64,000 bases of DNA from Actinoplanes oblitus (GCF_030252345.1 NZ_CP126980.1:2929501-2993500); one strand, 5' to 3'. Positions 1 through 8,371 are shown, counted from the first letter of the stretch. Made by a program: numbers and translations. Notes: generated from the sequence alone by a model not told the origin.

Positions 1-50
1 GGCGGACCTGCGTAGATGAAGATTTTGAAAGGGTTCTCGGCCGTCGGCGG

Positions 51-209
51 TCAGCCCTTGGCGAGCTCGACGAAGAACGTGCCGATGTTCGTGAAGATGT
101 TGGCGATGCCGTCCCAGATGCCGCGCGCCACGTCGGCGGCCGGTCCGGGGCTCGTGCCGATCCAGAAGATCAGCAGGAACAGCAGGACCCAGCCGAGCAC
201 CTTCTTCAT
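51..209 (-). CDS. small single-pass membrane protein
   Basis: Encodes 52 residues: a basic MKK start, one hydrophobic segment (about residues 4-19, rich in L, V, F, W) and an amphipathic tail ending FVELAKG. The ATG at 209 follows a purine-rich GGGGA at a suitable distance, so it is preferred to an upstream in-frame ATG at 236. Short proteins of this shape are frequent in actinomycetes and mostly unassigned. A membrane location is inferred from composition only; I assign no function. It is divergent from the MFS exporter at 343. Confidence 0.6.
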   Translation of the reverse strand: MKKVLGWVLLFLLIFWIGTSPGPAADVARGIWDGIANIFTNIGTFFVELAKG

Positions 210-306
210 GGCAATCCCCACCCCCCACATGGCCATCCAAGATCTTCACACAGCCCGGGAGGACTCCGGGGGAGGCACGCCAAACCTGAGAGGACTCTGA
301 GGAAAC

Positions 307-355
307 TGGAAGTAGCTCCGATTTGATAGTTACTGTCATTTCATGGCTACTTCCA
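307..355. promoter_or_regulatory. inverted repeat, putative TetR operator at MFS start
   Basis: Ten-base arms TGGAAGTAGC (307-316) and GCTACTTCCA (346-355) are perfect inverted complements separated by 29 bases. The right arm overlaps the start codon of the MFS gene (ATG at 343). The likely ligand is the TetR protein encoded immediately downstream of the transporter; this is inference from position. Confidence 0.45.
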
Positions 356-1854
356 AGGCGCGCTGGTTCGCGCTCGCCGCACTCTGCTTCTGCACCCTGG
401 CCGTCGGACTCGACGGCACGGTGCTCAGCGTCGCGCTGCCGACTCTGGCCCGCGACCTCGGCGCCTCCACCGGTGACCTGCAGTGGTTCACCAACTCCTA
501 CCTGCTGGTGCTGGCCGCGGTGCTGCTGCCGGCCGGGATGCTCGGCGACCGGTACGGGCGCAAGCGCTTCCTCCTCGGCGCCCTGGCGCTGTTCGGCGCC
601 GCCTCCGCGTGGTGCGCCTACGCGACCACCAGCGGTCAGCTGATCACCGCTCGGGCCGTGCTCGGCCTCTCCTCGGCGGTGATCATGGCGCTGATCGGCG
701 CGGTGCTCACCGTCGTCTTCGACGAGAAGGACCGCCCGCGCGCCCTGAGCATCTGGGTCACCGCGAACGCGCTCGGCATCCCGCTCGGCCCGCTGCTCGG
801 CGGCTGGCTGCTGGACAACTTCTGGTGGGGCTCGGTCTTCCTGATCAACCTGCCGATCGTGGTGTTCGGCCTGCTGGCGATCATGGCGTGGGTGCCCGAG
901 TCGCACGGCGACCGCCACCGCCGCCTCGACCTGCCGGGCGTGCTGCTCTCCGCGGCCGGGCTGGTCGGGCTCACCTACGGGATCATCGAGGCGGGCGAGC
1001 GCAGCCTGACCGACCCGCGCGCGCTGTACCCGGTCGCCGGTGGCCTGGTCGCGCTGCTCCTGCTCGCCTGGTGGCAGCGCCGCGCCGCCGCGCCGCTGAT
1101 CGACCTCGACCTGTTCCGCTCGCGCGGCTTCACCGGCGGGGCGGTGCTCGCCACGGTGGCCAGCTTCTCCTTCTTCGGCCTGCTGTTCGCCCTGCCGCAG
1201 CTGTTCCAGGCGGTCGGCGGCGCGGACTCGTTCGGTTCCGGGCTGCGCCTGCTCCCGGTGATCGGTGGCCTGCTGGTCGGCGCGCGGCTCAGCGACAGGC
1301 TGGTCGAGCGGTTCGGCGCCCGCCTGGTCATCGGCGGCGGCCTGGCCCTGATCGCCGCCGCCCTGCTGGCCGGCTCGCGTACCGGCGCGGCCACCGGTTA
1401 CGGCTACGTCGCCGCCTGGATCACGGCGGCCGGCATCGGGCTCGGCTTCACCCTGCCGCCGTCGATGAACGCCGCCCTCGGCGCGCTCGTCCCGGAGCGC
1501 AGCGGCGTCGGCAACGGCCTGATCCAGGCGATGCGCCAGGTCGGCAGCGCGATCGGAGTGGCGGTGCTCGGCACCGTGCTCAACGCCGGGTACCGCGACC
1601 GGGTCGACGCCGCCGGACTGCCGGGCGCCGCCCGGGACAGTGCCGCCTCCGGGGTCGCTGTCGCGCAGCAGTCCGGCGACCCGGGGATGCTCGACACGGT
1701 CCGGCACGCGTTCGCCCACGGCCTGGACGTCGCGCTGGTCACCACCGGCGCGGTCGCCGCCGCCGGGGTGCTGCTGGTACTGATCCTGCCCCGGCACACC
1801 CGCCGCCCGGCCGGGACTGCCGAGCCGGCCGCCCTGGCAGAATCGGGGGTATGA
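343..1854 (+). CDS. MFS drug exporter, DHA2 (14-TM) family
   Basis: A 503-residue multi-pass transporter whose length and segment pattern fit the 14-helix DHA2 (EmrB/QacA) proton-coupled drug exporters. Visible landmarks are the acidic first helix GLDGTVLSVALP, motif A LGDRYGRKR after helix 2 (near residue 70), and the motif-C-like GIPLGPLLGGW in helix 5. It should export a small toxic or antibiotic molecule across the cytoplasmic membrane; the substrate cannot be read from sequence. The stop codon overlaps the ATG of the following tetR gene by four bases (ATGA), so the two are translationally coupled and probably autoregulated through the 307-355 inverted repeat. Confidence 0.9.
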   Translation: MATSKARWFALAALCFCTLAVGLDGTVLSVALPTLARDLGASTGDLQWFTNSYLLVLAAVLLPAGMLGDRYGRKRFLLGALALFGAASAWCAYATTSGQLITARAVLGLSSAVIMALIGAVLTVVFDEKDRPRALSIWVTANALGIPLGPLLGGWLLDNFWWGSVFLINLPIVVFGLLAIMAWVPESHGDRHRRLDLPGVLLSAAGLVGLTYGIIEAGERSLTDPRALYPVAGGLVALLLLAWWQRRAAAPLIDLDLFRSRGFTGGAVLATVASFSFFGLLFALPQLFQAVGGADSFGSGLRLLPVIGGLLVGARLSDRLVERFGARLVIGGGLALIAAALLAGSRTGAATGYGYVAAWITAAGIGLGFTLPPSMNAALGALVPERSGVGNGLIQAMRQVGSAIGVAVLGTVLNAGYRDRVDAAGLPGAARDSAASGVAVAQQSGDPGMLDTVRHAFAHGLDVALVTTGAVAAAGVLLVLILPRHTRRPAGTAEPAALAESGV

Positions 1855-2453
1855 CAGCGACCCCCAGCCTGCGCGAACGCAAGAAGGCGAAGACCCGGAT
1901 CGCCATTCGCGAGCACGCGATGCGGTTGTTCGAGGAGCAGGGGTACGCGTCGACCACCGTGGACCAGATCGCGGAGGCGGCCGAGGTCTCGCCGAGCACG
2001 TTCTTCAGGTACTTCCCCGCCAAGGAGGACGTGATCCTGATCGACGAATACGACCCGATGCTGGTCGAGGCGGCCCGGGCCCAGCCGCCGGAGGTCCCGC
2101 CGATCGAGGCGATCCGGCGCGCGATGCGCGAGGTCTTCGACAGCCTGACCCCCGAGGCGTGGGAGAGCGAGCGCCGCCGGCAGAAGCTCTTCGCCGAGGT
2201 GCCGGAGCTGCGGGCCCGGGCGATGAACCAGATGGCGGCGGCCCTCGACCTGATCGGCGACGTGATCGCCGAGCGGTCGGGGCTGCCGGCCGACGATCTC
2301 CGGGTCCGGGCGATGAGCGGCGCCATCGGCGGGGTGGCGCTGGCGATCCTGCCGCCCGGCCGGATGACCGGGCAGCCCGCCATCGGCATCGCCGACTTCG
2401 ACCGGCTGATCGAGGCCCTCGGCCTACTCCAGCGGGGCCTCCCGCTCACCTAG
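1851..2453 (+). CDS. TetR/AcrR family regulator
   Basis: A 200-residue regulator with an N-terminal TetR helix-turn-helix at about residues 10-55 (ending SPSTFFRYFPAKEDVI) and a helical C-terminal ligand domain. It begins within the MFS stop codon (ATGA), an arrangement typical of a co-transcribed local repressor of a drug exporter. Its 3' end overlaps the convergent tetR gene by 30 bases (2424-2453), so the two genes share coding DNA at their tails. Ligand unknown. Confidence 0.88.
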   Translation: MTATPSLRERKKAKTRIAIREHAMRLFEEQGYASTTVDQIAEAAEVSPSTFFRYFPAKEDVILIDEYDPMLVEAARAQPPEVPPIEAIRRAMREVFDSLTPEAWESERRRQKLFAEVPELRARAMNQMAAALDLIGDVIAERSGLPADDLRVRAMSGAIGGVALAILPPGRMTGQPAIGIADFDRLIEALGLLQRGLPLT

Positions 2454-3053
2454 CGCGGCGCGGGCGGCGCCGAGGATCCGCTCGGAGAGCGCCGTGCCGG
2501 CCGTGGCGCGGGCCAGCAGCAGTGCGCCGACCATGGTGCTGACCGCTGCCAGATCCGGTTCGCCGGTCGTGCCGAGCAGCCGGGCGTAGGCCTCGACCCC
2601 GGCGGCGTAGGCCTGCCGGGCCGCCTCGCCGCCCGCTGCGCGTGCGACATCGCCGGCGAATCCGGCGGTCGGGCAGCCCACGGCGGGCTCATCCCGATGT
2701 TCCCTGGAGAGGTACGCGTCCAGCAGCGCCCGCCGCGCCTCCGGTCCCAGCGCCTCCGGTTCGTCCAGCTTCCGCGCCTCGTGCTCCGGCGTCTCCCGTG
2801 CCGCCGGCTCCTTTCCTGCCGGGCCTTCCGTGAGCCGGGCGGCCTGCTCGGCGAAGGCATACGCGATCGCCTCGCCGACCAGGGCGTCCTTGGACTCGAA
2901 CTGCTTGTAGAACCCGCCATGCGTGAGCCCCGCGGCCGCGCTGATGTCGGCCACGCTCACCCCGGCGATGCCCCGCTCCCGGAACAACTCCGCCGCGGTG
3001 GCGACGACCCGCTCCCGGTTCTCCCTGGCCTGCGCCTGCGATACCCGTCCCAT
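2424..3053 (-). CDS. TetR/AcrR family regulator of adjacent SDR
   Basis: A 209-residue TetR protein; the DNA-binding domain lies at about residues 8-55 (SVADISAAAGLTHGGFYKQF). The ATG at 3053 is chosen because a start at 3080 would place coding sequence across the palindromic operator. It is divergent from a short-chain dehydrogenase and separated from it by two related 22-bp palindromes (3063-3084 and 3097-3118), the expected pattern for a repressor of both genes that is relieved by the enzyme's substrate. The C-terminal domain has an Ala/Glu/Arg-rich insertion near residues 65-95, longer than usual. Confidence 0.85.
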   Translation of the reverse strand: MGRVSQAQARENRERVVATAAELFRERGIAGVSVADISAAAGLTHGGFYKQFESKDALVGEAIAYAFAEQAARLTEGPAGKEPAARETPEHEARKLDEPEALGPEARRALLDAYLSREHRDEPAVGCPTAGFAGDVARAAGGEAARQAYAAGVEAYARLLGTTGEPDLAAVSTMVGALLLARATAGTALSERILGAARAALGEREAPLE

Positions 3054-3062
3054 GCCCCCACT

Positions 3063-3118
3063 ATAGATGACGTGTGTCATCTATTACTTGCGCAACTTAG
3101 ATGACGCCCGTAATCTAA
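3063..3118. promoter_or_regulatory. twin 22-bp palindromic operators
   Basis: Site 1 (3063-3084) has perfect arms ATAGATGAC and GTCATCTAT around a 4-base centre. Site 2 (3097-3118) has arms TTAGATGAC and GTAATCTAA around GCCC, with one mismatch. Both use the same 9-4-9 layout and are 34 bp apart centre to centre. They fill the gap between the divergent tetR (start 3053) and SDR (start 3124) genes, so one site probably controls each promoter. Confidence 0.75.
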
Positions 3119-3123
3119 ACCGC

Positions 3124-3807
3124 ATGGAACTCACCACCGCCATCGCCGTCGTCACCGGAGCCAACCGCGGCTTCGGTCGCCACCTCGCCGCCCAGCTGCT
3201 CGAACGCGGCGCCAAGGTCTACGCCGCGGCCCGCCGCCCGGAGTCCGTCGACCTGCCCGGGGCCGTCCCGCTGCGCCTCGACGTCACCGACCCGGCGTCG
3301 ATTGCCGCGGCCGCCGCGACCGCCGCCGACGCCACCCTGCTGATCAACAACGCCGGCGTGTCCACCGGCCAGCCCCTGCTCGGCGGGGACCTCGACCTGA
3401 TCCGAGCCGAGCTGGAGACCAACTTCTTCGGTGCGCTCGCCGCCACCCGAGCCTTCGCCCCGCTGATCGAGGCGAACGGCGGGGGAGCGGTGCTGAACGT
3501 CCTGTCGGTGCTGTCCTGGCTGCACCCGGCGGCCTACGGTTCCTACTCCGCGGGCAAGGCGGCCGCCTGGGCGCTCACCAACGCGACCCGCGAGCAGCTG
3601 GCCCCGCGTGGCATCACGGTGACCGGCCTGCACGTGGCCTACATGGACACCGACATGGCCGCCACTGTCCCCGCCGACAGCAAGACCGACCCCGCCGTCG
3701 TCGCCAAGCTCGCCCTGGACGCGGTGGCCGCCGGTGCCCCGGAGGTCCTCGCGGACGATGTCACCCGTTCCGTCAAGGCCGCCCTCGCCGGTGTGCCGTC
3801 CGCCTGA
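3124..3807 (+). CDS. short-chain dehydrogenase/reductase
   Basis: A 227-residue classical SDR with a Rossmann fold. The nucleotide motif GANRGFGR is at about residues 12-19, the NNAG motif at about 77-80, and the catalytic Ser...Tyr-x3-Lys set appears as LSVLSW...YGSYSAGKA. It should interconvert a hydroxyl and a carbonyl with NAD(P)H; the substrate is unknown. The ATG at 3124 lies directly after the second operator. It is closely related in layout to the SDR at 60460, which is also divergent from a regulator. Its last codons form the first unit of a downstream 48-bp tandem repeat. Confidence 0.88.
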   Translation: MELTTAIAVVTGANRGFGRHLAAQLLERGAKVYAAARRPESVDLPGAVPLRLDVTDPASIAAAAATAADATLLINNAGVSTGQPLLGGDLDLIRAELETNFFGALAATRAFAPLIEANGGGAVLNVLSVLSWLHPAAYGSYSAGKAAAWALTNATREQLAPRGITVTGLHVAYMDTDMAATVPADSKTDPAVVAKLALDAVAAGAPEVLADDVTRSVKAALAGVPSA

Positions 3808-4010
3808 TTGTGGCGGGGCCGCTGTGGCTGTTCGCGCCGGTATGCGGTCCGCCTGATCGTGGCGGGTCGCTGTGGCTGTTCGCGCCGGTATGCGGTCCGC
3901 CTGATCGTGTGGGTCGCTGTGGCTGATCTCGCTGGTGTGCGGTCCGCCCGATCGTGCCGGCGCCGGGAAAGGCCGTCCTCGTCGGTGTGCGGTCGATCTG
4001 ATCGCTGCCG
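3785..4010. repeat. degenerate ~48-bp tandem repeat from SDR 3' end
   Basis: Five head-to-tail units with the core GTCCGCCTGA start at 3798, 3847, 3895, 3942 and (degraded) 3992, giving spacings of 49, 48, 47 and 50. The TGA of the first core is the stop codon of the SDR gene, so the array appears to have grown from the gene's own 3' end. Together with the 91-bp element at 4092 it fills the 530-base gap before azoR. Reading frames through it encode repetitive peptides and are not credible genes. Confidence 0.8.
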
Positions 4011-4091
4011 TGCCCGCCGCTCGTGCGTCTGACCGGACGACGTCGGCAAATCCGGCGAAAATCCCGATCGTCGCAAAGCCTGCCAAAGGCC

Positions 4092-4182
4092 CGCCCTCCC
4101 AGGGGGAGCCCCCGAAAGTCAGTGTGACGGGAGATCGCGGGTCGCGCCCGGCGGCCTGTGGACAACTCCCAGTTGTGGATAC
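4092..4182 (+). repeat. 91-bp dispersed element, copy 1 (paired DnaA-box-like 9-mers)
   Basis: First of three same-length copies (others at 34722 and 44350). It opens with CGCCC/CGCCCT and a G-run, has GTGTG at element positions 31-35, and ends with two 9-mers: TGTGGACAA (4157-4165) and TGTGGATAC (4174-4182), 17 bp apart start to start. The complement of the first, TTGTCCACA, is the DnaA-box form known from Streptomyces. The copy lies in the convergent gap between SDR and azoR. Confidence 0.75.
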
Positions 4183-4337
4183 GCGCTGGTGATCAGGGCG
4201 ACCCGGCTCCCGCCGTACCGAAAATCGGTGAGCGCAAGCCGAAGCGGACCGCACCCCGCCCGCCGGCCCAGCCGATAGCTGACCGCTCCCGATCAGCGGT
4301 CCCTCGGCCGGGCCGGACGCGGCGTCTCCGCGGGCGA

Positions 4338-4970
4338 TCAGGGCTGCACGAAGAGCTTGGCCTGCTCCCGAGCCCGATCGTGGGCTGCCGCCCGGTCCGT
4401 CTCGGCGTCCGCCGTGGCCAGGTTCGGCCGGAAGTGGATCTCGGTCTGGTCGTGGATGCCGGTCCAGTGCAGCCAGTCGGCGAAGTAGGTGGATTGGAAG
4501 TCGCTGCCGAACGCCGGCGGGCGGTCCGGGCCGTAGACCGCGCTGGTGTACACCACCGTGGCCTTCTTGCCGTGCAGCAGGCCGGAGTAGCCGGCGGCCG
4601 GGTCGAAGCCGAAGACCAGGCCGGGCTGACTGATCACGTCGATGAACTGCTTGAGGATGTACGGGATGCCGGCGTTCCACATCGGGACGCTGAACAGGTA
4701 GTGGTCGGCGGCGTCGAAGCGGCGGAACGTGGCGAGCGCCGCGGCCCATGCGTCGGCGGCCGCGCCGGTCGGCTCCTGGCCGCCGAAGATCGTCATCTTC
4801 GCGGCGGCGGCGTCCGGGCCGAAGGGCGGCAGCGTGCCGTCCCACAGGTTCCATTCCTCGGTGTCGAGGTCGGGCCGGGTCGCCCGGGCGGCGGTCAGGA
4901 AGGTCTGGGCGATGGCGAGCGACTCGGACCGCTCGCCGCGCGGGGAGGCGGCGATGTGCAGCAGTTTCAT
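4338..4970 (-). CDS. azoR: FMN-dependent NADH-azoreductase
   Basis: A 210-residue flavodoxin-like quinone/azo reductase. The N-terminal FMN loop is HIAASPRGERSESLAIA (about residues 5-21), the PMWNAGIPYILKQFID stretch (about 95-110) is characteristic of AzoR and NAD(P)H:quinone oxidoreductases, and the C-terminal part fits the family. It would carry out two-electron reduction of quinones or azo compounds with NADH in the cytoplasm. The gene is divergent from a MarR regulator across two identical 16-bp palindromes, indicating derepression by a quinone-like or electrophilic signal, as known for MarR/azoreductase pairs. Confidence 0.88.
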   Translation of the reverse strand: MKLLHIAASPRGERSESLAIAQTFLTAARATRPDLDTEEWNLWDGTLPPFGPDAAAAKMTIFGGQEPTGAAADAWAAALATFRRFDAADHYLFSVPMWNAGIPYILKQFIDVISQPGLVFGFDPAAGYSGLLHGKKATVVYTSAVYGPDRPPAFGSDFQSTYFADWLHWTGIHDQTEIHFRPNLATADAETDRAAAHDRAREQAKLFVQP

Positions 4971-5008
4971 GATCTCTCCTAGGTGACCGGTTCCGCTGTC
5001 GAAGCGGA

Positions 5009-5053
5009 GTGCGTGCGCACGCACATTTCTACGCCCAGTGCGTGCGCACGCAC
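5009..5053. promoter_or_regulatory. twin identical 16-bp MarR operators
   Basis: The perfect palindrome GTGCGTGCGCACGCAC occurs at 5009-5024 and again at 5038-5053, 29 bp apart start to start. The pair occupies the gap between azoR (start 4970) and marR (start 5076), so binding would block both promoters. The binding protein is inferred to be the adjacent MarR. Confidence 0.8.
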
Positions 5054-5075
5054 AAGATTTGGGTACGCTGTGGTG

Positions 5076-5510
5076 ATGAGCGACACCGATACCGCCGCGT
5101 GGGCCGCCCTGCTGCGGGTGCACGCCACCGTCGTGCCGGTCCTCGACCGCGCCCTGCAGTCCGCCTGTGGCCTGCCGCTGACCTGGTACGACGTGTTGCT
5201 GGAGCTGCACCACGCGCCGGACGGCCGGCTCGGCATGGGCGAGCTGGGGGAGCGCGCGGTGGTCAGCCGCACCCGGGTCAGCCGGGTCGTCGACCAGCTC
5301 GTGGCGGCCGGCCTGGCCGTCCGGGAGACCAACCCGGACGATCGCCGGTCGGCGCACGCCGCCATCACCGAGGCCGGGCGGCGGCGGCTGCGCGAGGCGG
5401 CGCCGGTCTACCTGGACGGCATCCGGCGGCACTTCACCGGGGCGATGTCCGCCACCGAGGCGGCAACCGTCGCGAAGGCCCTGGGAAAGGTGCTCGGCGA
5501 ACAGGAGTGA
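5076..5510 (+). CDS. MarR family regulator
   Basis: A 144-residue winged-helix regulator. Recognition region GMGELGERAVVSRTRVSRVVDQLVAAGLAVRE contains the HTH, and the wing carries the conserved NPDDRRSAHAAITEAG (DxRS) motif, near residues 87-102. The ATG at 5076 lies just after the second palindrome; longer upstream starts would run through the operators. It probably represses azoR and itself. The gntP permease begins 30 bases downstream and may be read from the same promoter, though nothing links their functions. Confidence 0.87.
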   Translation: MSDTDTAAWAALLRVHATVVPVLDRALQSACGLPLTWYDVLLELHHAPDGRLGMGELGERAVVSRTRVSRVVDQLVAAGLAVRETNPDDRRSAHAAITEAGRRRLREAAPVYLDGIRRHFTGAMSATEAATVAKALGKVLGEQE

Positions 5511-5539
5511 AAACTTCGCCGGATGGGTAACCGCGCGGC

Positions 5540-6982
5540 ATGTCGACCATCACCGATGCCGGCACCGGCCAGCTGATCGTCGCCGCGGTCCTCGGCATCG
5601 CGGCGGTGGTCCTGCTCATCGCCTGGGCGAAATGGCATCCGTTCCTCGCCCTGATCACCGGGTCGGGGGTGCTCGGCCTGGTGGCCGGCGCGGCGCCCGG
5701 CAAGGTGATCACCTCGTTCACCACCGGCCTGGGCAACACCACCGGCAGTGTGGGCGTCCTGATCGCGCTCGGCTCGATGATCGGGGTGCTGCTGGCCGAG
5801 TCGGGCGGCGCCGACGGGGTCGTGCGCCGGATCGTCGTCGGCGTGTCCGGCGCGGCCCTGCCCTGGGCGATGGCCGGCGTCGCGGCCCTGGTCGGCCTGC
5901 CGCTGTTCTTCGAGGTCGGCGTGGTGCTCCTGGTGCCGATGGTGCTGCTCGTCGCCCGGCGCACCGATGTCCCGCTGCTGCTGATCGGCATCCCGGCGCT
6001 GGCCGGCCTGTCGGTGCTGCACGGTCTGGTGCCGCCGCACCCGGGACCGCTGGTCGCTATCGACAGCCTGCACGCCGACCTCGGGCTGACCCTGATGTTC
6101 GGGCTGATCTGCGCGATCCCGACGGTGATCCTGGCCGGACCGGTGTACGGCAAGTGGATCGCGGCGCGGGTGCCGGTCACGGTCCCGGAGCGGGGGATCG
6201 TCCGGCAGTCCGCCGACAACGCCGACGTGGACGCGAACCGCGCCGCCGGCGGGCCCGGCCACCCGGCCGACCTCGACGCCGACGGCGTCCCGGACCGCGC
6301 CGAGGGGGTCCGGCGGGACCCGGGCTTCTGGCCTGCCATCCTGACCGTCCTGCTGCCGATCGTGCTGATGCTGGCCCGCGGCGTCGCCGAGCTGACGATC
6401 GACAAGGGCAACGACGTACGCGACGTCCTCGAGGTGCTCGGCCAGCCGGTCGTCGCCCTGCTCTTCGGTGTCTTCCTGGCGATGTGGACCCTCGGCCACC
6501 GGGTCGGCATGGACCGCCGGCAGACCAACGCGGTCCTCGGCGGGGCGCTGCCGCCGATCGCCGGCATCCTGCTGATCGTGGCCGCCGGCGGCGGCTTCAA
6601 ACAGGTCCTGGTCGACAGCGGGGTGGGCAACGTGATCGCCGACGCGGCCCGCGACGCGAACCTCAACGCGCTGGTGCTCGGCTGGCTGGTCGCGGTCGGG
6701 ATCCGGGTGGCGACCGGGTCGGCCACGGTTGCCACCATCACCGCCGCCGGCATCGTCGCCCCGCTCGCCAGCACCCTGGACAACCCCACGGTGGCCCTGC
6801 TGGTGCTGGCCATCGGATCCGGCTCGCTGTTCTTCTCGCACGTCAACGACGCCGGGTTCTGGCTGGTCAAGGAGTACTTCGGGATGACCGTCGGGCAGAC
6901 CATCAAGACCTGGTCGGTGATGGAGACGATCATCTCGGTGGTGGGCTTCGCCTGCGTGATGCTGCTCAGCCTGGTGGTCTGA
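5540..6982 (+). CDS. GntP family gluconate:H+ symporter
   Basis: A 480-residue polytopic protein of the GntP family. Conserved features include the N-terminal AWAKWHPFLALITGS, the LPLFFEVGVVLLVPM segment, GLVPPHPGPLVAID, and the C-terminal GSGSLFFSHVNDAGFWLVKEYFG. These proteins take up gluconate or related sugar acids with protons. A hydrophilic Asp-rich cytoplasmic loop (about residues 225-255, including DLDADGVPDRAEG) is longer than usual for the family. No gluconate kinase is visible nearby, so the substrate is inferred from the family only. Confidence 0.88.
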   Translation: MSTITDAGTGQLIVAAVLGIAAVVLLIAWAKWHPFLALITGSGVLGLVAGAAPGKVITSFTTGLGNTTGSVGVLIALGSMIGVLLAESGGADGVVRRIVVGVSGAALPWAMAGVAALVGLPLFFEVGVVLLVPMVLLVARRTDVPLLLIGIPALAGLSVLHGLVPPHPGPLVAIDSLHADLGLTLMFGLICAIPTVILAGPVYGKWIAARVPVTVPERGIVRQSADNADVDANRAAGGPGHPADLDADGVPDRAEGVRRDPGFWPAILTVLLPIVLMLARGVAELTIDKGNDVRDVLEVLGQPVVALLFGVFLAMWTLGHRVGMDRRQTNAVLGGALPPIAGILLIVAAGGGFKQVLVDSGVGNVIADAARDANLNALVLGWLVAVGIRVATGSATVATITAAGIVAPLASTLDNPTVALLVLAIGSGSLFFSHVNDAGFWLVKEYFGMTVGQTIKTWSVMETIISVVGFACVMLLSLVV

Positions 6983-7034
6983 GAAACTCCCGGCGACCGT
7001 GAACCGTTGGCAGCGGTCGATCCGATGATGGGGT

Positions 7035-7574
7035 ATGACCGGGACGACCGACGCTGAGTTGCTGGCCCGCATCGGGGCCGGCGACCGCAGCGCCTTTGAG
7101 GCGTTCTACCGGCGCCACGCGGCCTGGCTGGTGCTGCGCCTGCGCTACCGCTGCCTCGACACCACCCTGGTCGACGACGTGGTGCAGGAGACCTTCCTGG
7201 CCGTGTGGCGGGGTACCGCCCGGTACCGGGAACAGGGCGACGACGTGGCCGGGTGGCTGTGGCGGATCGGGTCGCGCCGGCTGGTCGACTCGCTGCGGGG
7301 GCACGGGGCCCGGCAGCGACTGGCCGGCTTGCTGGCGCGCCGGCGGTCCGCCGAGGCACCCTCCGCGGAGGAACAGGTGCTGGTCGGCGTGGAACACGGC
7401 GACCTGGGCGGGGCGCTCGCCCGGCTCTCCCCGGAACTGCGCGCGGTGGTGCAGGCGACGGTGCTCGACGGGCTGAGCACCGCGGAGGCGGCGGTGCTGC
7501 TCGGCATCCCCCGGGGGACGGTCAAGACCAGAGCCATGCGGGCCCGCCGGCAGTTGCGCGAGGAGCTGACATGA
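7035..7574 (+). CDS. ECF RNA polymerase sigma factor
   Basis: A 179-residue group 4 sigma factor. Region 2 contains FEAFYRRHAAWLV and DDVVQETFLAVWRGT (about residues 16-62); region 4 contains STAEAAVLLGIPRGTVKTRAMRARRQLRE (about 147-177). It lacks regions 1 and 3, as expected. It heads a five-gene operon whose genes overlap by four bases at every junction. The next gene is a zinc-finger membrane protein, the usual anti-sigma partner, so the factor probably activates its own operon in response to an envelope signal. Confidence 0.92.
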   Translation: MTGTTDAELLARIGAGDRSAFEAFYRRHAAWLVLRLRYRCLDTTLVDDVVQETFLAVWRGTARYREQGDDVAGWLWRIGSRRLVDSLRGHGARQRLAGLLARRRSAEAPSAEEQVLVGVEHGDLGGALARLSPELRAVVQATVLDGLSTAEAAVLLGIPRGTVKTRAMRARRQLREELT

Positions 7575-8371
7575 CCGACGAATCCTGGCACCTGCCTGAC
7601 GAACAGTTGCGACGGTACGGCGAACGGACCCTGGCTCCGCCGGTGCTCTGGTCGGTCGAAGCGCACCTGGTGGCGTGCGTGCCCTGCCGGGACCGGCTGG
7701 CCGCGGACCAGCCGGAGCTGGTGCGGGCCGGCTGGGAGCGGCTGGACGCCGAGCTGGACGCGCCGGTGCCCGGTGCGGTCGAGCGCCTGCTGATCCGGGC
7801 CGGCGTGGCCGGGCACACCGCCCGCCTGCTCGCCGCGACGCCGGTGCTACGGCTGTCCTGGCTGGCCGCCGTCGTGTCGACGCTGGCGCTCACGGCGCTG
7901 CTCGCCGCCGTCTCGCCGCCGGTGGTCTTCCTGGCGGTGGCGCCGCTGCTGCCGGTCTGCGGGGTCGCGCTGTCGTTCGGCCCGCGGGTCGACCCGACGT
8001 ACGAGATCGCCGTGGTCGCGCCGACGCACATGTTCCGGCTGCTCCTGCTGCGCTGCGCGGCAGTGCTGTCGGTCACCACCGCGCTGAGCGCCGTGGCCAG
8101 CCTCGCGGTGCCGCACGTCGGCCTGGCCGCCCTCGGCTGGTTCCTGCCGGCGCTGACGCTGACCCTGCTCAGCCTCACGCTCACCGCCCGGCTCGGCCCG
8201 GTCCTCGCCGCCGCCTCGGTCGGTGCCGGCTGGCTCGCGGTGCTGGTCGCCACGCACGCCGCCGTCTTCGTCCCGGCCGGTCAGCTCGCGTCGGCGATCG
8301 CCGCGGTGCTGGCCGCGATCGTCCTCGTACGCGTCCGCCAAGCGTTCGACACCCCTAGGAGGTCCTGGTGA
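7571..8371 (+). CDS. zinc-finger (zf-HC2) membrane protein, likely anti-sigma factor
   Basis: A 266-residue protein with an N-terminal zf-HC2 type motif HLVACVPC (H-x3-C-x2-C, about residues 32-39), followed by about six hydrophobic segments from residue 95 to 255. The short N-terminal cytoplasmic zinc domain is the known sigma-binding part of ZAS-type anti-sigma factors; the multi-pass membrane part is larger than in single-helix versions. Its ATG overlaps the sigma stop (ATGA) and its stop overlaps the next GTG, giving tight coupling. It is therefore inferred to hold the sigma factor at the membrane. Confidence 0.82.
   Translation: MTDESWHLPDEQLRRYGERTLAPPVLWSVEAHLVACVPCRDRLAADQPELVRAGWERLDAELDAPVPGAVERLLIRAGVAGHTARLLAATPVLRLSWLAAVVSTLALTALLAAVSPPVVFLAVAPLLPVCGVALSFGPRVDPTYEIAVVAPTHMFRLLLLRCAAVLSVTTALSAVASLAVPHVGLAALGWFLPALTLTLLSLTLTARLGPVLAAASVGAGWLAVLVATHAAVFVPAGQLASAIAAVLAAIVLVRVRQAFDTPRRSW

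Noticed and set aside
483..1850. Continuous Arg/Pro-rich frame upstream of the first tetR gene
   Set aside because: It is the +2 shadow of the MFS gene; the tetR gene starts at the ATGA overlap at 1851.
3639..4192. Several overlapping open frames on both strands downstream of the SDR gene
   Set aside because: They read through the ~48-bp tandem repeat and the 91-bp element; their peptides are repetitive and Arg-rich, as expected for high-GC shadow frames.
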